This document shows positions 1-7,157 of a stretch of 19,519 bases of DNA, one piece after another. The notes beneath the pieces were generated by a model that saw only the letters and a program-made list of their open reading frames with translations, was not told the DNA's origin and ran no database searches. The position numbers and the translations under genes are program-made. Origin of the DNA: Deltaproteobacteria bacterium (GTDB lineage Bacteria; Desulfobacterota; Desulfobacteria; C00003060; C00003106); NCBI GenBank assembly GCA_019314005.1, contig JAFDAE010000034.1, forward strand, positions 1 through 19,519, given 5' to 3'. Each line of letters starts with the position of its first letter. Within the stretch, counting starts at the first letter, position 1.

Positions 1-347
1 ACCACCGTGGTCAATCCTTCCCTGTCCCCTCCTGTGGTACCCATTACAAACGGAATTGATTTTTCACAATAAAAAGACGCATTTGAATTGACCGATGATG
101 GGTGAGTATAATCGACTGCTATCAGAGGGCCTTCAGCCTCTTGCACCTTGGCTATTGCATCCTCTCTTTCTTCCGGGCGTATCAACCGCACCGATACAGA
201 ACCGACAACAGTCTCTGTATCTGTAATCTCAGGGCCGGTCAGAGAATAAGGGAGTAGCTGAAAATTGCTGTCACGCAGGGCATGCTCGGCAACCGTTGTA
301 GCCATATTCCCCGGAAGCCCGTTTACCATCACCTTTATAGGATTCAT
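1..347 (-). CDS. dapB: 4-hydroxy-tetrahydrodipicolinate reductase, plant-type (5' part, 115 codons)
   Basis: NAD(P)H-dependent cytoplasmic reductase of the lysine/diaminopimelate pathway. Only the N-terminal 115 residues are present; the gene runs off the left edge. The protein opens MNPIKVMVNGLPGNMA, a Rossmann nucleotide-binding loop in which a proline stands in the usual G-x-x-G-x-M region. Around residues 87-108 it has DYTHPSSVN, then VMGTTGGDR, the pattern I know from the plant/cyanobacterial DapB branch (DYTxPxxVN...FVMGTTGGDR). The start is fixed by a GGAGG (complement of 353-357) five bases upstream of the ATG. It is transcribed away from the Fur-type gene, with a repeat locus between. 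Family call is firm; the plant-type subfamily is from remembered motifs. Confidence 0.87.
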   Translation of the reverse strand, partial: MNPIKVMVNGLPGNMATTVAEHALRDSNFQLLPYSLTGPEITDTETVVGSVSVRLIRPEEREDAIAKVQEAEGPLIAVDYTHPSSVNSNASFYCEKSIPFVMGTTGGDREGLTTV

Positions 348-363
348 TAACACCTCCTTCAAC

Positions 364-375
364 GAGAGATCTCTC
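364..375. other. 12 bp perfect palindrome in the dapB leader
   Basis: GAGAGATCTCTC is a perfect palindrome lying 6 bp upstream of the dapB Shine-Dalgarno. It could be a small operator or chance. Nothing else in the window repeats it. Confidence 0.25.
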
Positions 376-435
376 AACCTGAGGCCATTACAACACACTT
401 ATAACAAAAATTTTTTTGTACCTACGCAGGTTGTT

Positions 436-589
436 GGGTTCACGGTTCAAGGTTCAAGGTTGGCTTCTTTGTCAGTCGGTACACTTTTCGAGCCAATTCA
501 CGTGCCAGCTGCCAGGCCTCAATATCTTCAAAACGTTCAATTCTCATCGCTCTCTAACCTTGAACCGTGAACCCCTGAACTTTGAACCT
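436..589. repeat. Inverted-repeat locus A1 (GGTTCA/TGAACC word family)
   Basis: The left arm (436-463) is built from GGTTCACGG and GGTTCAAGG words. The right arm (556-589) carries the reverse complements: AACCTTGAACCGTGAACCCC, then TGAACTTTGAACC. The interior, about 92 bp, holds on the minus strand the first 28 codons of a four-helix-bundle protein (see 440-547). The locus fills the dapB/fur divergent region, so it must contain or displace both promoters. A second locus with the same words is at 11592-11772. Confidence 0.8.
440..547 (-). pseudogene. Truncated four-helix-bundle (S23/IVP-type) gene inside inverted-repeat locus A1
   Basis: A 35-codon minus-strand reading frame starts with an ATG eight bases inside one repeat arm, preceded by AGAGAG. 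It reads MRIERFEDIEAWQLAR, then ELARKVYRLTKK, which is the first helix of the four-helix-bundle protein family related to rRNA intervening-sequence (S23) proteins. FED(I/L)xAWQxAREL is a very typical opening. After TKK the frame runs straight into the other arm (PTLNLEP, stop TGA at 440-442), so the remaining roughly 85 residues are gone. This is a deletion remnant, not a functional gene. Its closest comparison in the window is the intact gene at 16066-16434, which also sits tightly between inverted arms but has a different sequence. Confidence 0.72.
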
Positions 590-597
590 GAGTAGTT

Positions 598-1095
598 ATG
601 TTTTTTCAGGATAAAGGATTCTCAGGAATATGTCAAAAACATCTTGACATCGGCAATCAAAAAAGGTTATTGTTATTGCAAATTAATTACAATAACAATC
701 GCTATGATATCTCCAATAGTTTCTCTGTCCATGACCACTTTGATGTGGATGAACTTTTTCTCCGTATGAGAGACCAAAAGAGCAAGATTGCAAAGGCGTC
801 GATTTATCGCGCTATCCCGCTCTTAATCGAAAGCGGTTTGATAAAAGAGGCCTTCTTTGAGGATGGGCATCTCCATTATGAGCCGATCTACGGACACAGT
901 CATCACTGCCATCTCCGCTGCATATGTTGCGGTAAGGTTGTTGAATTTGTCGAGGAAGAAATGGACAACATCGTAGACCGACTTTCCAAAAAGCACAATT
1001 TTAACATCCTCGACCACCGGCTGGACTTCACCGGTTATTGTTCCGAATGCAACAACAAAATGAATGCTCAAAACAATGTGTCCGTACAGAACTAG
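598..1095 (+). CDS. Fur-family metal-responsive transcriptional regulator (odd N-terminus)
   Basis: A DNA-binding repressor of the Fur superfamily, 165 residues. Residues from about 42 are typical: HDHFDVDELF, winged-helix recognition region SKIAKASIYRAIPLL, ligand region EPIYGHSHHCHLRC, CxxC (CICC) and C-terminal CSEC, the structural zinc pairs. The first ~40 residues are atypical: LDIGNQKRLLLLQI aligns with the first winged-helix helices, but NYNNNRYDISNS looks like an insertion of about 12 residues. The DNA coding it holds a 10 bp inverted repeat (669-699). The ATG has no visible Shine-Dalgarno and lies at the edge of repeat locus A1, so the true start may differ. The stop TAG coincides with the left end of a 145 bp-type repeat. 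It probably regulates the downstream feo genes (inference from position). Fur, PerR or Zur specificity cannot be told. Confidence 0.8.
   Translation: MFFQDKGFSGICQKHLDIGNQKRLLLLQINYNNNRYDISNSFSVHDHFDVDELFLRMRDQKSKIAKASIYRAIPLLIESGLIKEAFFEDGHLHYEPIYGHSHHCHLRCICCGKVVEFVEEEMDNIVDRLSKKHNFNILDHRLDFTGYCSECNNKMNAQNNVSVQN
669..699. promoter_or_regulatory. 10 bp perfect inverted repeat, candidate Fur-family operator
   Basis: ATTGTTATTG (669-678) and its exact reverse complement CAATAACAAT (690-699) flank an 11 bp AT-rich spacer. The size and AT-rich symmetry suit a Fur/PerR-type box. It lies within the present reading frame of the 598-1095 gene, exactly where the protein looks unlike its family. It may therefore be the regulator's own operator with the real start downstream, or a coincidence of AT-rich sequence. 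Confidence 0.4.
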
Positions 1096-1220
1096 TAGAT
1101 TTCGCACCAAGGCAAGGCCGCACAAGGATTGTCACCGCAGGCGTAGCAGTGCTACGTCGAGGATGCCAATCCGCGGAGAACGCCGTATTGGGGCGAAATA
1201 TGCTATTTCTGCATGGACAC
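1094..1220 (+). repeat. 145 bp-type palindromic element, copy 1 (left end eroded)
   Basis: This copy aligns along its length with 5579-5724 and, inverted, with 17637-17781: shared blocks include CAAGGCCGCACAA, CCGCAGGCGTAGCAG and GCTACGTCGAGGAT. About 18 bp next to the left terminus are missing: TAGT is followed directly by AGATTTCGC. The right end is ATGGACACC. Internal symmetry (CCGC...GCGG, GTAGCAGTGCTAC, TTTCGC...GCGAAA) would fold it into a long hairpin. It lies between the two Fur-domain genes and supplies the stop codon of the first. Confidence 0.85.
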
Positions 1221-1221
1221 C

Positions 1222-1227
1222 AAGGAG
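1222..1227 (+). promoter_or_regulatory. Ribosome binding site that decides the Fur-FeoA start
   Basis: AAGGAG lies 6 bases before ATG 1234. The longer frame's ATG at 1213 lies inside the end of the repeat and has no ribosome site, so 1234 is preferred. The site begins just outside the repeat terminus. Confidence 0.65.
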
Positions 1228-1233
1228 CCTTCC

Positions 1234-2163
1234 ATGAACAAGATGCATCAACAAGAAATAGAACAACTTCAATTCCTTTTTAAGGAAGAAGGAATTGATC
1301 GCGCAGAGGATCGTATAAAGATCCTTGAAATATTCCTTGCCACTGAAAAGCATATTACAGACACAGAGCTTATAGAACTCCTGAAAGCAAAAGGGCATAA
1401 TTTTGAAGCAAGTTTTGTCAAAGATACCTTGCAGCTTTTCACGCGTTACGGATTTGCGCGCAGGAACAGATTTGCAGGGGAAGAGCCCAGGTACGAACAT
1501 CGGCATCTTGGTCACCATCATGATCATCTTATATGCATAAAATGCCAAAAAATAATCGAATTCGAAAACAACCAATTAGAGGTGCTGCAGCTTCAGATAG
1601 CTTCACAACACGGCTTCCACATGTTGCAACACAAGATGGAAATATACGGCCTCTGTTCTGACTGTATCAACACACGCGAGACATCGCTTTCACTTGCCTC
1701 AGCCAAGGAAGGAGAATATGTTCAAATAAAGGAGTTTACCGGAGGGAGCGGTATGCAAAACCGACTCGCGACCCTTGGGCTTCGCTCCGGGGACGAGGTT
1801 GAGATACTGACCAACTCTGGTCACGGTCCGCTCGTTCTTGCTTTGAATTGTAGCCGGCTGGCGCTGGGCAGAGGTATTGCCCAAAAAATTATAGTCCTCC
1901 CTAACGGAAGACAAAAGGGCGAAAGGCCGCAAGTAAGACTCAGCCAACTAACAGAAGGACAGAAAGCAACAATAGTTCGTGTGACAGGGAGCGGCGCCTT
2001 TCGCAAGCGGCTTATGGAAATGGGTTTTTTAAAGGGCACAGAAATTACAGTTGAAAAATACGCCCCCTTACAAGACCCCATGGAATTGATCATAAAAGGG
2101 TACCATGTCTCACTCCGTGTATGTGAGGCAGCACAAGTATTCGTGAGTGTAGGGAGCAAATAA
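1234..2163 (+). CDS. Fur-FeoA-FeoA fusion protein (iron regulator fused to two FeoA domains)
   Basis: 309 residues with three modules. Residues ~1-150 are a Fur-type domain: helical N-terminus, GHHHDHLICIKCQKIIEF metal/zinc region and a closing CSDC. Its recognition helix (FEASFVKDTLQLF) departs from the usual xxSTVYRTLxLL. Residues ~158-230 and ~240-309 are two SH3-like FeoA domains: the first has GMQNRLATLGLRSGDEVEIL, the second GAFRKRLMEMGFLKGTEI, and both match the FeoA pattern RLxxLGLxxGxxV. FeoA normally is a separate ~75-residue cytoplasmic partner of FeoB. The stop codon overlaps the feoB start (TAATG), so the two are translationally coupled. The fusion may sense iron and act on the transporter or on transcription; that role is inference. 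Domain calls are firm. Confidence 0.87.
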   Translation: MNKMHQQEIEQLQFLFKEEGIDRAEDRIKILEIFLATEKHITDTELIELLKAKGHNFEASFVKDTLQLFTRYGFARRNRFAGEEPRYEHRHLGHHHDHLICIKCQKIIEFENNQLEVLQLQIASQHGFHMLQHKMEIYGLCSDCINTRETSLSLASAKEGEYVQIKEFTGGSGMQNRLATLGLRSGDEVEILTNSGHGPLVLALNCSRLALGRGIAQKIIVLPNGRQKGERPQVRLSQLTEGQKATIVRVTGSGAFRKRLMEMGFLKGTEITVEKYAPLQDPMELIIKGYHVSLRVCEAAQVFVSVGSK

Positions 2164-4298
2164 TGCCGAAGCAAACCTTTACAGTGGCCCTTGCAGGCAA
2201 TCCAAACTCCGGCAAGACCACGATTTTTAATAATCTGACCGGTACGAGACAGAAGGTGGGAAACTGGCCGGGTGTGACCGTAGAGAAAAAACAGGGACAC
2301 ATAAAACAGAACGGATACGATATTACTATTGTTGATCTACCAGGCACGTACAGCCTTACCGCATACTCGATCGAAGAGATAGTGGCCCGCGATTTTATCT
2401 TAGATGAAAAGCCCGACGTGGTTGTGGTCATTATCGATGCATCTAATTTAGAACGAAATCTTTATCTGGCCACACAGATCAGGGAACTCGACACAAAGGT
2501 CATCTTTGCCTTAAATATGGTCGATGTCGCCCAGGAAAACAAGATAAAGATAGACAAGGAAAAACTTTCCGAATTGTTGGACGTTCCGGTGGTCCCCATG
2601 GTCGGAACCCGCAACAAAGGAACCAATCTGCTTCTCAATACGATTATCTCGGTTGCTGACCCAACAAAAGGAATTACTCATCAATCCCGCCGGGTCAAAT
2701 ACGGGCACGAAATAGAAAAAGCTATCTCAAAGCTTGAGACCTTTATTAGAAAGAACAGCAAAGGCAAGATCCCGTATAACCCCCGTTGGACGGCGGTAAA
2801 ACTGTTGGAAGATGACACGGTCGTAAAGGAGCGCGTCTTGAATGGCACCGGAGCTCATGGGATGACAATACTCGATGAGGCATTCAAAGGCCGCCAAAGA
2901 ATTTTTGACCTTTTCAATGACGAGCCGGAAATCGTAATGACTGAGCAGCGATACGGTTTTATCACAGGAATCATTAGGGAGGTACAGAAAACCAGTTCGG
3001 AAAGCAGGGTGGATATATCCCGTAACATCGATAAGATATTGACCAATCGGATATTGGGGATCCCTATCTTTATCTTAGTTATATGGGGAATGTTTCAAAC
3101 CACATTTACCCTGGGCGCCTACCCCATGGAATGGCTTGATTTCGGCGTGGGTTGGGTCGGGGAAACGGCATCTCGCCTCCTTCCCCCCGGTGTCTTTCAG
3201 GATCTTGTTGTGAATGGAATCATCTCAGGTGTTGGGGGTGTTATTGTATTCCTTCCGAACATCATGATTCTCTTTTTTTTCATCGCGCTTTTCGAAGACA
3301 CCGGATATATGGCCCGGGCGGCATTTTTAATGGACAAGGTTATGCATCTCATAGGTCTTCACGGCAAATCCTTTATACCTATGCTAATGGGATTCGGTTG
3401 TAATGTGCCTGCAATCATGGCAACCCGCACCCTTGAAAGCAAAAAGGACCGGATTCTTAGTATACTGATCAATCCGTTAATGTCGTGTTCTGCCAGGCTT
3501 CCGGTTTATATACTCCTGGCAGGAACATTTTTTGCGGCAAATGCGGGCAACGTAATATTTTCCATGTATCTCTTAGGGATTATCCTTGCCATTGCGATAG
3601 GGCGCTTGTTCAGGACGATCTTTTTTAAAGGAGAAGTTGCGCCGTTTGTAATGGAACTCCCTCCTTATCGTGCCCCCACGTTCAGGAACCTCATGCTTCA
3701 CATGTGGGACCGCAGCAAAATCTTTCTCAGAAAGATGGGGGGAATAATCCTGGTCGGTTCCGTGATTGTATGGTTCTTGAGCTCCTTTCCACAAAACGTA
3801 CAACAGTCAACACCTCAAAACCGACCCGCTGAATATGGCTCTGAAATGACAAGAGACGCGGTAACAATTGCTGAAGCAAAAGGAACTCAGGCCGTGGGAA
3901 GGATGGAGAATTCGTACATCGGTCGTTTGGGAAAATTTATTGCCCCGGTGTTTGCCCCCATAGGAATCGACTGGCGCGGAAGTGTAGCCATCCTCACGGG
4001 CCTGGTGGCAAAAGAGCTTGTTGTCAGTACTATGGGGGTGCTCTACGCAGCGGAAGATGAAGAAAATTTTAGCGAGGCCCTGAAATCAGCGCTGAGAAAG
4101 TCGGGCATGACTTCTGCCTCCGCCCTCTCTTTTATGGTCTTTGTATTGATTTATATACCGTGTTTTGCAACAATAGCAGCAATCCGGCGCGAGACCAATT
4201 CCTGGAAATGGCCATTCTTTAGTATAACCTACAGCACTGCGCTGGCCTGGATCGTCGCTTTTATTGTTTATCAAGGGGGAAAAGTCGTAGGAATATAG
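2163..4298 (+). CDS. feoB: Ferrous iron transport protein B
   Basis: Inner-membrane Fe(II) transporter with a cytoplasmic G domain, 711 residues. G1 is GNPNSGKT at residues 12-19, G2 lies in VGNWPGVTVE, G3 is DLPGTYSL at about 58-65, G4 is NMVD at about 118, and the G5 region is MVGTRNKG. A helical spacer follows to ~290. Membrane segments then carry the two conserved Gate regions, including GFGCNVPAIMATRT and LMSCSARLPVY. Length fits the family. The start overlaps the upstream stop by one base and the stop is 2 bp before moaA. A separate feoC is not seen. High confidence. Confidence 0.97.
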   Translation: MPKQTFTVALAGNPNSGKTTIFNNLTGTRQKVGNWPGVTVEKKQGHIKQNGYDITIVDLPGTYSLTAYSIEEIVARDFILDEKPDVVVVIIDASNLERNLYLATQIRELDTKVIFALNMVDVAQENKIKIDKEKLSELLDVPVVPMVGTRNKGTNLLLNTIISVADPTKGITHQSRRVKYGHEIEKAISKLETFIRKNSKGKIPYNPRWTAVKLLEDDTVVKERVLNGTGAHGMTILDEAFKGRQRIFDLFNDEPEIVMTEQRYGFITGIIREVQKTSSESRVDISRNIDKILTNRILGIPIFILVIWGMFQTTFTLGAYPMEWLDFGVGWVGETASRLLPPGVFQDLVVNGIISGVGGVIVFLPNIMILFFFIALFEDTGYMARAAFLMDKVMHLIGLHGKSFIPMLMGFGCNVPAIMATRTLESKKDRILSILINPLMSCSARLPVYILLAGTFFAANAGNVIFSMYLLGIILAIAIGRLFRTIFFKGEVAPFVMELPPYRAPTFRNLMLHMWDRSKIFLRKMGGIILVGSVIVWFLSSFPQNVQQSTPQNRPAEYGSEMTRDAVTIAEAKGTQAVGRMENSYIGRLGKFIAPVFAPIGIDWRGSVAILTGLVAKELVVSTMGVLYAAEDEENFSEALKSALRKSGMTSASALSFMVFVLIYIPCFATIAAIRRETNSWKWPFFSITYSTALAWIVAFIVYQGGKVVGI

Positions 4299-4300
4299 TC

Positions 4301-5287
4301 ATGGCGCCCAACACAGACCCATTTCATAGAAAAATAACTTACCTTCGGATCTCCATTACTGACCGATGTAATATGAGATGCCTCTACTGCATATCCGCAG
4401 ACAGTCTAAGACCTTTGTCCCATAGAGATATCCTTACCTATGAAGAGATCCTTGCTATAACACGCGCTTCAGTAGACCTCGGAATTACAAAGGTTAGAAT
4501 CACTGGTGGAGAGCCGCTCATCAGACGCGATGTCCTTCACTTTATCAGGCTCCTCTGCGCTATTCCGGGGCTAAAGGATGTAAGTATTACAACAAATGGA
4601 ACATTGCTAAAGGATATGGCGGGGCCCCTTTTCGACGCGGGTATCCGCCGTATAAATATCAGTCTGGACACGCTCAATCCTTTGAAATTCCGTCGGATAA
4701 CCCGTAGGGATCACTTTCATGAAGTTTGGGACGGGATCTCTGCCGCAAACGAAGCCGGTTTTTCTCCCATAAAATTGAATGTGGTAATTATTAAGGGATT
4801 AAACGACACTGAAATACTCCAATTTGCCGCACTCTCTATCCAGCAACCATATGTAATCCGGTTTATCGAATTCATGCCGATTGGGGAAACAACCTTCTGG
4901 GACCGGCGAAAAGTCATGACATCCGAGGAGATCAGGTCACGGCTGGACTCTCTTGGCTCTCTTCAACAAGTTCCACCTTCTGTAAACGACGGACCGGCGA
5001 AACAATATCGCTTTGAGAATGCAAAAGGAAAAATTGGTATCATAACTCCTATCAGTGATAACTTTTGTGGTACTTGCAACCGTCTCAGGCTCACTGCCGA
5101 CGGAAGAATTCGGCCATGCCTATTTTCAGATCATGAGATTGATATCAAGACCCCGCTAAGAAAAGGTTGCACGCAGGAAGAAATAAAGAGATTACTAAAA
5201 AAGGGAATAGCCGAAAAACCGAAGCGGCATTATGCCGGGTGCGGCAGCATTACCACCGCTCGACCCATGTCAAAGATTGGGGGGTAG
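4301..5287 (+). CDS. moaA: GTP 3',8-cyclase (molybdenum cofactor biosynthesis protein A)
   Basis: Radical SAM enzyme, 328 residues, that turns GTP into 3',8-cyclo-7,8-dihydro-GTP, the first step of molybdopterin synthesis. The radical SAM cluster motif CNMRCLYC is at residues 23-30, followed by ITGGEPLIR and ITTNGTLL. The second cluster cysteines are in FCGTCNRLRL and RPCLF. The protein ends in the -GG tail essential in this family, so the TAG stop is real. Only 2 bp separate it from feoB, with AGGA 8 bases before the ATG lying inside feoB, so it is probably co-transcribed with the iron genes. Downstream is a short inverted repeat and then mobA. Confidence 0.96.
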   Translation: MAPNTDPFHRKITYLRISITDRCNMRCLYCISADSLRPLSHRDILTYEEILAITRASVDLGITKVRITGGEPLIRRDVLHFIRLLCAIPGLKDVSITTNGTLLKDMAGPLFDAGIRRINISLDTLNPLKFRRITRRDHFHEVWDGISAANEAGFSPIKLNVVIIKGLNDTEILQFAALSIQQPYVIRFIEFMPIGETTFWDRRKVMTSEEIRSRLDSLGSLQQVPPSVNDGPAKQYRFENAKGKIGIITPISDNFCGTCNRLRLTADGRIRPCLFSDHEIDIKTPLRKGCTQEEIKRLLKKGIAEKPKRHYAGCGSITTARPMSKIGG

Positions 5288-5293
5288 GGGCAG

Positions 5294-5367
5294 GGGTTGC
5301 GAGTTGCGGGTTGCGGGTTACGAGTTACGGGTTTTGAACACGCAACGCGTAACTCACAACCCGCAAC
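5294..5367. repeat. Minimal inverted-repeat locus B1 (GGGTTGCG/GAGTTACG words)
   Basis: The left arm (5294-5334) is tandem words GAGTTGCGGG, TTGCGGGTT, ACGAGTTACGGG. The right arm (5341-5367) is CGCAACGCGTAACTCAC, then AACCCGCAAC. The loop is only a few bases, so there is no cargo. The words are the same as those flanking the four-helix-bundle gene at 16066-16434. It sits between moaA and mobA and would form a strong hairpin in the transcript. Confidence 0.8.
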
Positions 5368-5427
5368 ATGTTTCTTAAAATCCTCGATATTGGAACAACC
5401 AAAACCATATTCTCAAAGGCTATACTT

Positions 5428-6166
5428 ATGCATAAGCATTCCTGCTCCGGGATAATCCTTGCCGGGGGATTAAACACGCGGATGGGCGAAAACAAGGCGT
5501 TTCTTACCATTCAGGGGGAACGGATACCGCCTCTATAGAATATTTCGAGAGCTGTTTGACGAGGTAATCCTTGTAACTAGTGTCCATCCAGAAATGGTAG
5601 ATTTCGTCCCAAGACAAGGCCGCACAAAGGTTTTTACCGCAGGCGTAGCAGGAGCTACGTCGAGGATAGAAACCTGCGGAGAACGCAGTATTGGGGCAAA
5701 AGATGCCGTTTCTGGACGGACACTTAATGGGCCATTACAATACTTAGAGTGGGATCTTAAGATTGTAACCGATCTTTATCCTGTAAGAAGCTCGCTTGTC
5801 GGAATTCACGCGGGGCTCTTTTATGCCTCACACCCCCATGCCTTTGTTGCAGCATGCGATATACCCTTTTTAAAAAAAGAATTAGTTGAAATCCTTCTGG
5901 GAGAATTGGAACCACGCTGGGATATAATCCTCCCTGTGACAAGTGATGGGCATCAACCACTATGTGCTGTCTATTCAAAAAGGTGTATTAAACAGATTGA
6001 AGCGCAGATAAAGCAAGAAGAGTTTAAAATAGCAGACCTCTTCCAGAAAGTTCGGGTCAAAGAGGTGCCGGAATCTTCACTCAAGTCGGCAGATCCCGAT
6101 TTGGTCTCATTTTTCAATATAAATACGCAAAAAGACCTTGCAGCAGCAGAGCAAATGAATGCATAA
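5428..6166 (+). pseudogene. mobA: Molybdenum cofactor guanylyltransferase, frameshifted and carrying a repeat insertion
   Basis: MobA adds GMP to Mo-molybdopterin. The N-terminus from ATG 5428 reads IILAGGLNTRMGENKAFL, the nucleotide-binding signature, then QGERI. There the frame breaks: this frame stops at TAG 5536-5538, while the family sequence LYRIFRELFDEVILVT continues in another frame from 5531. That fits a loss of 2 or 5 bases near 5523-5531 (or a sequence error). After EVILVT a 49-codon open stretch is the inserted repeat copy 2, and the family sequence resumes as NGPLQYLEWDLKIVTD, then LVGIHAGL, FVAACDIPF (the Mg-binding Asp region), DGHQPLCAVY, and ends normally. The repeat insertion alone preserves frame; the upstream indel does not. 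ATG 5428 has AAGG 7 bases upstream. An in-frame ATG at 5368 lies at the edge of the inverted repeat and is less likely. Confidence 0.82.
5579..5724 (+). mobile_element. 145 bp-type palindromic element, copy 2 (inside mobA)
   Basis: Termini are AGTGTCCATCCAGAAATGG and, inverted, CCGTTTCTGGACGGACACT. Inside are paired blocks CCGCAGG...CCTGCGG and TTTCGTCCCAA...TTGGGGCAAAA. It is the most complete copy together with 17637-17781. It carries no stop in the mobA frame and adds 49 codons. It is too small to encode a transposase, so it is MITE-, ERIC- or Rickettsia-palindromic-element-like. A target duplication is not clear. Confidence 0.85.
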
Positions 6167-6174
6167 TTATTATT

Positions 6175-7131
6175 ATGAAAGCAATGATCTTAGCCGCAGG
6201 GCTTGGCACCCGGGTGCGCCCATTGAGTACACTAAAGCCAAAGCCCTTATTCCCTATCCTTAACCGGCCTATAATAGATATTCTTATCCGGCAACTTAAA
6301 AAAGCGGGTTGCGAAGCGATAATAATAAATACCCATCACCTGGCCGAGCGTATCACTGATTATCTCTCCGGACAGGATTACGGCATACCTGTTACAATCC
6401 GGTTTGAGCCTGCCATCCTTGGAACCGCTGGAGGGATAAAGAATGTGGAAGACTTTTGGGACGACCGCCCCTTTATCGTTATCAACACGGATGTCCTCAC
6501 CGACATCAATCTTGCAGAATTTTACCGTTTTCATATATCGCATGACAACGCCGCAACATTGATCCTCCACGATTTCCCAAAATTCAACAACGTACAAGTT
6601 AACCGGGCAGATTATGTCATCGGTTTTGATCAACTCGGAACGGACCGAAAGCTACCAACAACCTGTCGTCGACTCGCTTTTACCGGGATTCAGGTCATTG
6701 ATCCAGGTGTCCTTGAGTTTATTCCAAAGGGGGAGTTCGCAAGCAGTATAGATGTATATCAGGCCATGTTGAAATCCGGTTTCAAGGTAAAGGGGTACAT
6801 CACAAGTAATCATTATTGGCAGGATATAGGGAGCTTCGAAGGATACCGTCAGGGAGTCCGCGATTGTCTGGAAGGAAGATGCCAGATTCCTGATATCTCG
6901 CTGCAGAAAGGCCGAACATACTGCGGAAGCAATCTTGTTATAGGAGAAAACAGCAGATTTGACGGATGGAATTCGATCGGTGATAGTGTTTCAATCGGCA
7001 ATAATTGCCTCATCTCTCGCTCCGTCATTTGGGATAATGTAACCATTGGTGATGGAGTTACCATAACAGACAGCGTAGTAGGAGATGGAGCTGTGGTTAG
7101 CAAGTCAATTTCAGGAGAGATGGTTGTATGA
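6175..7131 (+). CDS. Nucleotidyltransferase, MurU / sugar-1-phosphate NTP transferase family
   Basis: 318 residues. It forms an NDP-sugar from a sugar-1-phosphate and an NTP. The start is MKAMILAAGLGTRVRPLS, with KPKPLFPILNRPII, the signature of the family. Later motifs are GTAGGIKN, VINTDVLTD (metal-binding Asp) and HYWQDIGSFEGY. Residues ~240-310 are hexapeptide-like repeats (IGENSRF, IGDSVSIGNN, VTIGDGVTI), a short left-handed beta-helix. True MurU is usually shorter (~225 residues) and lacks it, so a GMPPB-like specificity is possible. The AmgK-like kinase downstream is what suggests the MurU role in MurNAc salvage: kinase makes MurNAc-1-P, this enzyme makes UDP-MurNAc. It begins 8 bp after mobA, with no clear ribosome site. 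Confidence 0.85.
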   Translation: MKAMILAAGLGTRVRPLSTLKPKPLFPILNRPIIDILIRQLKKAGCEAIIINTHHLAERITDYLSGQDYGIPVTIRFEPAILGTAGGIKNVEDFWDDRPFIVINTDVLTDINLAEFYRFHISHDNAATLILHDFPKFNNVQVNRADYVIGFDQLGTDRKLPTTCRRLAFTGIQVIDPGVLEFIPKGEFASSIDVYQAMLKSGFKVKGYITSNHYWQDIGSFEGYRQGVRDCLEGRCQIPDISLQKGRTYCGSNLVIGENSRFDGWNSIGDSVSIGNNCLISRSVIWDNVTIGDGVTITDSVVGDGAVVSKSISGEMVV

Positions 7132-7157
7132 AGAGTTCTGCTTGAATCAGAAACGGG

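Noticed and set aside
1038..1283. 81-codon plus frame through repeat copy 1
   Set aside because: It is the repeat's own open frame joined to shadows of the two Fur genes; the same repeat peptide appears in mobA, which explains the apparent similarity.
5294..5367. CRISPR array or terminator at the GGGTTGCG words
   Set aside because: Units are 7-10 nt without spacers and arranged as inverted arms; no U-tract follows as in an intrinsic terminator.
5325..5510. 61-codon minus frame across the moaA-mobA junction
   Set aside because: Antisense to the clear MobA nucleotide-binding motif and partly made of repeat words.
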